Part shown: piece after piece, positions 1-10,200 of the stretch
How positions within the stretch are numbered: position 1 is the stretch's first letter
Layout: each line of letters opens with the position of its first letter
Assembly (NCBI GenBank): GCA_041651295.1
Contig: JBAZJN010000027.1
Location: 1 to 13,340, forward strand
Direction of reading: 5' to 3'
DNA: 13,340 nucleotides
DNA from: JBAZJN01 sp041651295
GTDB taxonomy: Bacteria > Patescibacteriota > UBA1384 > XYA2-FULL-43-10 > CAINNR01
Notes under the pieces: model-generated
The model's database searches: none
What the model was told of the DNA's origin: nothing
The model's input: only the letters and a program-made list of their open reading frames with translations
Position numbers and translations under genes: made by a program

Positions 1-1213
1 ATAGCTGGTTTTAGCTTCCAGCCCGATTAGAGTTACCGAATGGACTGTTGTTGAATCAGGTTTGCCCTGCATACCGGAACCGGACTTTGTTGGAGTTTGG
101 CTTGATGATGTTGTTGATGCTTGAGCAGTAGAGGCAGCTTCAGTTCCACCGGGACCGTCATAGGAAACATTTGAGTCGGTATTGACGTTAGTTGTCCAAG
201 AGATGGTAGCGCTATCAAATGTGGTTTGTGATACTGCTACTCCGGAGATGATCGGCATGGCGGGAGTTTGGAAGGTGTAGTTGTCAGAGATAGTAGTGTT
301 GCCATCCGAGTCAGTGACTTTAGCTCGAAGATTGTACTCTACTCCCGAATCAAGATTTTCAAGTTTAAAGGTATGGTCGATGTTAAAGTTGGCATCGGTT
401 AGGGTGCTGCCATAGCTTGTTGTCGAACCATATTCCAAAACCGTCGTTGCCGCTTTTGAGGTTTCCCAATCAACCAGAGCGCCGGTCATGGTGATGTCGG
501 TGATTTTCATACCAGAGATGAGAAGGGCGACCTTTGCCGGAGTCGTGAAGTCAAGGACGGAAGAATATCCGATGATCTGAATTTCATTGGCAGAGAATGC
601 CTTAAAATAATACTTGGTTTGAGGCTCTAAATTGTAAAGCCAAATCTCGTGTGATGTATTCAAATCCGGCGAACCAACAATTTTGACTATCGCTCCGTTG
701 TCAGCAGTATTGTCGGCACCGGCATGGAGAACATCGGTTGAATAAGCTACGTATGAAGTTGATGGCTGATCGGTGTTCCAGGTAATTTTAGCCCGAACAC
801 CCTGATCCTGCTTCCAACCATAAAGTTCAACCGTTGGATTCTGTGAAACATCGGGGGCTGAGCCGGGACGAGCAGAAACTTCATTGGTCGGCGGAGAGAT
901 GTTGCCAAGAACGTCCTCAGTCATAACACGGTAAGTGTAGGTGAAATTCTGATCAAGATTATTATCCAAGTAACCATTTTTTGTCGTCGTATCAATTAAA
1001 GTGTAGTTACTATTCTGATCAGTTTTTCTCCAAATATTATAATGATGGGCTCCAACTGTATCATTCCAAATAACTACCAACCTAAATTTATTCGACACAA
1101 TGTTTGAACCATCCTTAATCTGCACCGCCTCAGGTGCGGCTAAAACATCTTTGTAGATTTGAGTCTGGTTGTTGTAGAGATCTTTGAAAGTAATGTAAAC
1201 TCGGTCGGCATCA
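1..1213 (-). repeat. Paralogous FN3 block, copy in giant gene B
   Basis: Bases 1-1213 align with 12128-13340 at a constant overall offset of 12,127, in the same reading phase. The first 60 bases differ at about seven positions, nearly all at third codon positions. The segment around 1010-1109 is strongly diverged and 1110-1213 is identical. The block encodes the terminal FN3 domains of protein B (starts of domains near 1130, 864, 535 and 264). Confidence 0.93.
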
Positions 1214-4200
1214 ACGATATGCCAATCGGTCTTGGAGGTTGAATAGGCTTCCCAGGAGCCTGAGCAGGTATCGGCATTGGCATCATTGTTACAGATCTTC
1301 ATTAAAACCGGAGCAGAATCATCGGTCATGTAGATATCAATGTCTCCCTGATCGTTAGTCGGTTCGGCCTTGATAATCATTGAAGTATTTGCCGGATTCT
1401 TGGTATCAAGCCTCATAACCGGAGATTCGGAGTTAGAGGTGCCCTGACCGGAAACATCAACATTAATTCTGATCTTAAATGAACCATTCAGAAATGATTC
1501 CTCAAAGTCGGTGTTCATTTCAATGTAAGTGGTATGATCGATCGGTTCTTCCGGATTTTGGTCGTTACCGGAAACCAAGCCTTTATCACCGGAAACGGCC
1601 GAATCAGTGATTAGATTCCAAGAAAGATTTGACGGATTGAAATATGAGAAAGTAACTGTTGAAGTGTAACGGAGCGAATAATCGACTCTGACTTCACCCG
1701 GGTGGTTAGTGTCTTCAGCCTTTACCGGCAGAGTCGCGGTTTGATCGGCGCCGTCTCTGTCAAGCTGCTTGGCAACAACATTAACCGGAGCAATGGCTTT
1801 TGGCGTCTCTGTTTGAGCGATAGAAAACTCGGAATAGATAACTGTGTTGTTTGGACGTTTGTAACCAAGCTTTAACTTGTACCAATACGGCTGGTCGTTA
1901 GTCAGACCGGTAACATCTACCGACTGCCAGAGGCCCGGACCTGAATAATCAGAGTTGACTGTCGGTCTTGGCGAATCAAGAAGGCTGTAGTCAACACCGT
2001 TTGTTGACTGGTAGATGTAGATTTTGGCGTCGGTTCCCGTGTCGGTCGGAGCGTCAAAAGGATTGAGCCAGGAGAGAGAAAGTTTCTTGTCTCCGGGGCC
2101 GATGGTAAAGTTATCATTAGCATTACTGCTATGATCGTCACTTGAGTGTGTGGTACCGGGAACGTGAGTAACACCGGAAATGTATTCCGGCGGATTGGTT
2201 GCCGGCATGACTCCGGTTGATACCGGGTTGGGTCGATCTTCGGTTGCAGATTCGAAATTAGGATCAAACCGCTTTCCGTTATCTGAAGTTGTAGCATATT
2301 CAGAGGTTGGATCAAGACATTCGGAAACATATACGGTTCGGCGGCCACCTTTGTAAAGCTTGAAAGCTTCGCCATCATTAAAGGAGTGGGTGCCGTCGAG
2401 ATTCTCGTTTGGAAATTGGAAACATTGGTCAACTGAAGCTGCGGTGTATTTGTAATACGGATTCTCCTGATTAGTTAACGGAACTCCGGACGAATGGGCA
2501 AGTCTTTGCGGCGAGTAGAAATATATCATGCCTTCTTTTGTTGTGTCGTCGTACTGATAGTCAACTTTAACATGGCCCATGGCATCAAAAGCTGTTACCG
2601 TTGGAACCTCGGTCCAATTTGTATCTACTGCCTTATCCCAATTTGTTCCGTCACGGGAGAGGGTTGGCGTGGTTTCCAAAGTAAATGATCCAAGGCCGCC
2701 AGGTTTGACATAGATGTTGTCTTCATACAAAACGGTGCCGTTGGTTGCTTTAAACTTCAGATTGTTGCCGGAAGTGGTCGAGGTAAAGGTGGCACCATCG
2801 AAAGTCTTGGTGCCGGCATCGGCCTGAGAGAATTGATAATAGCTATAGCCACTCCATGGTTCGGGGGGAGTCCAGCTCCATTCGGCATCACCATTGGCAG
2901 AGGTGTGAAGTTCAAACCAAACAGTTTTACCGTCGCCGTAATAGTCGGTTTTAGTATTGTTGTATTGGTCTCTAGCGGTAATCTTTACATTGTATTCGTG
3001 AGCGGCGCCGTTTAGCATCCCCTGATCCCAATCGTAGCCGGAATTGACATAACGCGGGAAGGTTGGAGAGATAGCTTTCGGATAATCCTCCATCAGCCAG
3101 TTTGAGAGAGCTCCGGGAGAGACAGTTGTTGTTCCGGATTGATCAAGGGTTCCGGCCGGTTTTTCGATGCCGTAGGTGTCCCAATGAAGGGTGATCTTTT
3201 GGGCACCGGTCTTTTTGTATTGAAAACTACTGCCGGCAAAAACATGATCGCCATTGTCTGCGCCTTCTCCGGTAAAGGTATATTTACTGGTTGCCGTGTA
3301 AGGTACGATGCAAGGGCTTGCGTAGCTATCGCAGGTAGTTGTGAAGTAGATTAGACCGGTGTAATCGAATTTGATGTTGTTCAGTGAATCATAGGCGGCA
3401 ACGGTAATATCATTGGCCGGAGTCGGAAAAGTGTCATCGGTGGTGATAGTTGTCGGGAAGACAGTTGAAGCAAAGTTAAAGTGATCAAGATTGCCGGGAT
3501 CAATTTGGACGGTTGTTGTTTCATTGGTCCAGCTTTGCGATGGGGTTTCTGCCAACGATAAGTTGAATGGGTCAATGTATGAAGTTGTGTTTTTGTAATA
3601 GAAGGAGGCTAAGTGGTTGCCGGTTGTGATTGTAACTTGGGTAATCGGTGTTGTACAGTTGGAATTGGAATAGAAGCCGCCACCGGTTTGACCGGCAGAG
3701 AGGTTGAAGGTGGTGTTTGAAAGCAGGTTGATTACCTGACCGACCGTGTTTCTGGTTTCTACGGTTAATACTTCCGAACAGGAATCTGTGGCTTGAAGGG
3801 TTTGATTTAGTCCGGCAGTAAAGTAGGTACCTCGAACAGAAGCAACGGTAAAGTCAAAGAATTCGGAGTAATCGGTATAGTCGTTAACACCACCGGGATC
3901 AATGGCAGATACTTTCCAATAGTACTTTTGACCATAGACCAAAGGTGATGATATGGAAACGGAAAATGTTGCTGTTAGGCCGGAAGCATAACCGGTGCCG
4001 GCAGGAGAACCGGCTCCATTTTGATTGGTATAACTGCCGGAGACTTCTCTTGATTGTCCGCCTACGGTTTTAGTATCAGTTACAGTTTGGGTTTCTGCTG
4101 TTGCTCCTTGGGTAAAGGTGTAAGCATAAGTTGCTCCAAAGTCAGGAACTCCGGGAGCCGATTCTTGTCCAGTCATTTGGATTCTGTAACGCAACCAATC

Positions 4201-7200
4201 GCCATCAGGATCAGTTGAAACCATCGTCATAGAGATGTTTTGCATTTGGTTGGTAGCATGATTGGCAGGACCGGAAAGGGTTGGAATGGCATCATAGGAG
4301 TTTTTAGTGTAAGTACCAACAGAACCGGAGTTTGGAACACCGGTGCCACCGTCAACAGAGAAGACAGAGTCAGCAGGACGAGTACCCTTGGTAACTACAT
4401 AGATTCTTCCTCCTCCTCCACCGCCACCTGCGCCGGCGCCATTACCACCTTTGGCAAATACATGAGAATCGGAGTCAGCGGTAAAGTTTTCAGATACCCA
4501 AACATAGATAGCTCCACCTGAGCCGCCACCACCATTGGTTGTACCATTGTTTCCATTGGCAGAAATGTAAGCATTACTTGCTGCTTCACCATCCATATCT
4601 AAATTACCTGTGATATTAAGTTGAATATGTCCGCCGCCTGTTCCGCCACCTGCTGTACCACCTGGAGAACCTAGGTAGACTAGATCTTTAGCTCCTCCAT
4701 AGACTGCACCGCCTGTTCCTGTTTCACCTGAACCGTCTCCACCTGTTCCACCAAAACCACCACCGCCACCATTGGTTGTGCCGCTTCCTTTGCCGGGACC
4801 ACTGCCGGAAGCTACATCAAAACCAAGACCAGTGGCAGAAAGTGTTCCAGAGACTGTTAGATCACCTGTCATATTGAAGGTTGGCCAGTTACCGGAAGAG
4901 GGATCACCATCGGCATCACCGGAGAAGGCCAGCTCGGAACCGGATGGGATTGTGAGATCATGAGAGTAATTCAATGTCTGGTGTTCAACCAGTGCCAGCT
5001 TGCCGGAGTTAGAGAGGGTGATGGAGTCGAAGGTGGCCGTTGCTGCATCACAGGTATCGTCGCAGTTGGTGCCTTCGCCGAAGAGGGTGGCACGTTGGGT
5101 GGAAGATAGTGAGTTGTTATCGATAGTTAAAGAACCGTTAGTTTGACCCTGAACTTTCGTGAAAATGGTGCCCGCGCTAGCGTTTCTACTCACAATGCGG
5201 CTGCCGCCATTCGCTGTTAATAAACCACTACCGAGATCAGAGCCACTACCAATAGTGATTGCAATTCTTCCGCCTCCTCCGCCTCCAGTTGCATCATGTA
5301 CGCTATTTGCTCCATTCGCAGTTACCGAACCCGTTTTACTAAAAGTTCCAGTTGTTAAGTTTATACTTCCGCCCGAACCTGCGCCCGCATAAGAACCGGC
5401 TTTGCCATTTGCAGAAATAGAACCAGAAAGTATTGTCTGTCCCCCAACTGTCAAAATTATTGCACCCCCACCATTAGCCCCAGTATATTGCCCACCACTA
5501 CCTATCTCTGTCGGATTTGTTACCGATCCATATGTCGGTCCGGCTGTTCCATTTCCAGAAGTACCTCCTGCACCACCATAGCTTCCACCAGTCAAAGCTG
5601 TTGTACTTCCTGGACCATTAAAATCATCGTACCCAAGATAATCCGTATTTACACTTCCAGTTACTGTTAAATTGTTAGGAATAGACAAATTTAGCCTAAA
5701 GACAGTTGTGCTCATTGTTGAATTGTCCGTATGGGATAATTTGCCATCTGAAGCAATAGTTAAATTCAATAAATGATCCAATGTGTAGGCATTTCCAGAA
5801 ACCCAGTCAACATTAAGCGTCGCTTTTGATATTGTAAAATTTTCCGGTACACTAATAGTTCCACCTCGGTGAGAAATAAAACCTTCTACAGTACCAACAC
5901 CCGACGAGAGTACCGAGTTTGACGAAATATTTAGTGTTGTCCCGCTAGGAACCTGAAGATCACCTGCGTTATCTACGTTAATTGTATCAAGTGTCCAGCT
6001 CTCACACCCCGTGTGTCCAGCGCATTTTGAGGCGATAGGAATGGCAGTTCCAGAAAGCGGATTAGGAATTGTGTCGCCATTATCAATTTTTATTGAACCA
6101 TTCGTTTGTCCTTGGGTTTTAGTGAAAATAGTACCCGCCCCTGCATTTCTACTTTGTATCCTGCTTCCACCATAAGCTGTCAATAGACCACTTCCAAAAT
6201 CTGCAGTATTACCTAAGTAAATCGCAATTCTACCACCTCCGCCAGAACCAGCCGCATCATGCCCACTATAACCTCCATCGGCAATAATGTTCCCGGATTT
6301 TGAAAGTGTCCCTGTTATAAGTTTGATGCTTCCGCCTGAGCCAGCACTAGCTATTCCAGCTTGACCCGTAGCAGAAATTAAGCCAGAAATTGTTGTTAGT
6401 CCACCAACATTTAGAGATATGGCTCCCCCACCGATGGCAGTGTTATATTGACCTCCACTCCCTAAGTTAGTTGGGTCAGTTGGCGAACCGTAAGTTGAAC
6501 CACCAGTCCCTTGCGTCGAGGTACCGCCCATCCCACCATAGCCACCACCTGTCAAGGATGGTCCATCGCTTCCAGGACCGCTGTGTTCGTCGTAGCCAAG
6601 AGCATCCGCATTCACCTGCCCGTAAGTGTCAACGGTCATAGAATCACCAACTACCATATTAAGACGATAGGTTTCTGCCGTAGAGTTATCCCCATGAGTG
6701 ATAGTTCCAAGATGTGATTCAACTCCGGTAACATTGACAAAACCACCTAGGGTTAAAGCTGTACTCCAGTTATTGGATTGGGTAAAGGTGCCGTTTGAAG
6801 TGACTGTTAAGTCCCCACCAGAGTCGATATCGTTAGAAAGAGTTAGCTGGTTGGTATAGGTAGTATCTCCACCGATAGTAAGAGTACCAAAGGAGATGTT
6901 TTCTGAGGTGGTAACAGCAACACTTTCATCAGTAGAATTGATGATAGCCACATCATTGGCATCTGGTTTGCCGTTATCCCAGTTAGCATCAGTGGACCAA
7001 CCACCACTACCTGCTGTCCAAGTGGTAGTGTCTGAGGTGGTATCCCAACCCAGACAGTTGGTGGCTGTTGAGTTCATGGCGTAGATAGTACCGACTGTAT
7101 TATTTGAATCAGTAACATTTACATAGTTGGCATATACTTCTCCACTTGGAGAAAGAGTCCAGCGGTTACTTGGAGAGGATGAGACGAGAATAGGTTTATA

Positions 7201-10200
7201 CGTTGAATTACCGGCAAAGCGAAGGATAGTACCGGCACTGGTAGTTATGGATTTGGTGTTAGTGATAGTAAAGGTGTTATCTCCATCTACCCGAGGACCG
7301 AATTCCAGGGTACCGGCTTGAAGATCGATGTTGTTGTTAATAACTCCCGTCCCAGCTGCTGTAGTAAACACCGCCTTACCAGAGGGTTTGTTAATGGTGA
7401 GGGTGGTGCCAGGGATATAGCCACTTGATGTAGTAACCGTCTGAATCCCGGAGCCAACCATATTCACCGCAACAGTGCCAGATTGATCATTCGCTGCGAC
7501 AGTAACCAAATCACCGGAAAGATTAATTGTCCCACCACTGATGTATCCGCATGACATTTTCAGTTGATGAGATATCGTTGCCGTACCTGTTAAAACCATG
7601 TTGAAGCCACAATTTCCAACTGTATTAAGTTCAACACCATAGTAGGTGGCTGATCCGGGGGTCCAACTTTTCGAACCCTGGTAGTAGAATATAATATTGT
7701 AACTCGAAGCGGAAAAATTACCCTTTGAATAAACCCAATTATTTGATAAGTAAAAATCTGAAATCAGGCTAACGGTACCAGTATCTTTACTAATGGTAAT
7801 TGAAGGAGCACAATCGCCAACAGCAGCGGAGTATAAAGTTTGATCACCAGAACCGTTAATATTAATAACAGTGGAGCCACCAGACTGACCATTAATGGCA
7901 AGATTTCCTCCTAGATTTATAGTTCCGCCACCCACGCCACCTAATGTGACGGTAAAATTACCAGCCACATTTGCGGTTCCGGTTATTGTTAAATTGTAGC
8001 CCGGATTACCCGCACTATCATAAACAACATTTGCATAGGTTCCGCTTCCCGGTGTCCAACCATGAGATGTTTGGCCATAGAATTTCAGTGTCGATTCCCC
8101 TGCAGCTGTAAATGTCCCACCCAGCCAAATAAAGTTGCTGTCTGTTTGCAAATTATATCCATTTGTATCCAGCGTTCCAGTGTACCCCGCTATCTGGTTC
8201 ACCCCCGCTGTTGTAATATCGCTTCCCAACCTGACTGTTCCCGAGGATTTGTTCACTGCTAACTTTGGAGAGTTGCCACCAGTTGAACTTATTGTCTGAT
8301 CGCTGGAGCCATTAAATACAATCTGGGTAGAATTTGTTGTTCCTACACTAGTTCCAATATAAACATTTCCGCCAACATTTACCTGACCTGGACCGCCGGG
8401 ATCCCCTGAATAAACACTGGTGTAATAATAGTCATGACTAACATTAGCAATTCCATAAATATTTAAAGTACACGTCCAACTAGTAATACATGCAGCCTCT
8501 TCCAAATCATAATATTGTACTTCACCCGGAACAAAAGGTCGAGTGATGTTGTCCTCTCCACTTCCCACCCAAGTTAATTTCTTATTATTGTGACTAAAGC
8601 TTCCACGCCGATAAAGCCAGTCACCAGAAAGAGAAATATTATCATTGAAAGTTACGGTACCGCTAATCTTGTTAATCGATATTCCGGTTGATTTACCGCC
8701 AGTAGCATTAAAAATTACTTGGTCACCAGAACCAGTAAGCTCCGCAATCGCGCTACCACGATTGCCGTTTGCCGCAACAATTAAATCATGGGTTATTCGA
8801 ATTAAGCCAACATTAAAACTATAATCATAGGAATCGGTATTTAAAAAATCATGAGCAACATTTGCTATTCCAAGTAAACTATAAGAGCACCGCCATGACA
8901 CTTCAGTACAGTTTACCTCAAGATCATAAAACGAAGATGAACCAGGAATAAAGTTCTTAGAATTGTTACTACCACCATTGCCTCTTAAAAGAAACTTTCC
9001 TGTAGTAGCAGTATATGTGCCACCGCTCAAATTTGTATCACTTGTTGTGGTAATTGTTGAAGATCCAGCATTAAAAACGCCAGATGACCAGTTAAATTCT
9101 GTCGAGGTAAAATTGTTTGAAGTCGAGTAGAGCGTACCACCGTAATCACTACTGATTATTCCAGCTACGGTAGTGTTTCCAGCCGGCAAAGTACAATCTG
9201 TGTTACTATAAGAGGACCCAAAATAAACGATATCGCTTGTCGTAGGTTTTGTGCCACCAGACCAATTTGTATCGACATCCCACTCATCAGAACCAACGCT
9301 ATCCCAAGTTTTAACCGCTAAATCAGTAATGTTCCAACCAGAGTTATTTTTACCATTGCCAAAAGCATTTGTCGCAATAACTGTTCCGTTACTATTAATC
9401 GAGTCTTTGACATCTACATAAGTAGCCGCTACGGTTCCACAATTATTTTCGAAATACCATTGTGAACCAGGTGTTCTTGATCGTAAAATTACCATATCAC
9501 CGGCCGAGGAATGTGATTGGCCTCCAATCGTTAATGCTTTTCCAGTTGCGCAAGATAATTTTCCATTTGCTCCAAGAGTTCCACCGTCAGCAGGAAACGA
9601 TAATTTTCCAGATTCGATACTTAATGTCCCGTCAGTTAATACTAGGTCCTTCAACTGTGCTGAGCCATTCCAAACAACTTTAATACCGGAACCATTAACT
9701 TCGATTAAATCGTTAGCAAGGCCGCCACCAGCCGATATACCAAAGCCACCTTCAGCTCTAGCAACACCAGCTGTAATTTTAATACTCGCCGACCCCCCTT
9801 CGGACTCAACACCTATATAATAATTATCTCCAATTTGATAATAATTATCAGTGGCAGTAAGTGTTAGCGTTCTTCCGCTACCATTGAGTTTACCCTTCTC
9901 CATTGATAATTTCTTCTGAACATTGAAATCATTAGCTTGAATTGTGACGGGTGTGCTATTGGTATTTTTTCTAATTATTAAACGATAAAGATTCATTCCC
10001 GATGCAGGAGTAAAGTCTGTCGCATCGCCCGTTAAAACAATTGTTGATAATCCTTGGGTGAATGTCCCGCCACTAAGGTCAAGGTTGCCGGAGATGGTAA
10101 TCTCACTAGCTGAAGCGTTCAGTGTCCCCGCCTGCCAGATCAGATCTCCGTTGACTGTCAGTGAATAGCCGTTGGTGTTGAAGGTACCATTCATACCGGC

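Noticed and set aside
33..218. Matching 61-residue minus-strand frames at 33-218 and 12160-12345
   Set aside because: Their similarity only reflects the A/B duplication read in the wrong phase. The real frames there encode FN3 domains.
1122..1139. Small hairpin (GCACC/GGTGC) at the edge of the identical block, also at 13249-13266
   Set aside because: The stem is only five bases and lies inside codons for LAAPEAV. It is too weak to call a recombination site or terminator.
1917..2432. 171-residue minus-strand frame of Thr/Pro/Leu-rich composition
   Set aside because: It lies in another phase of giant gene B; its composition is what one expects from a shifted reading of Thr/Gly-rich codons.
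4336..6669. CRISPR array or simple tandem repeat
   Set aside because: The repeats are long, diverged, in-frame coding modules, not short identical units with spacers.
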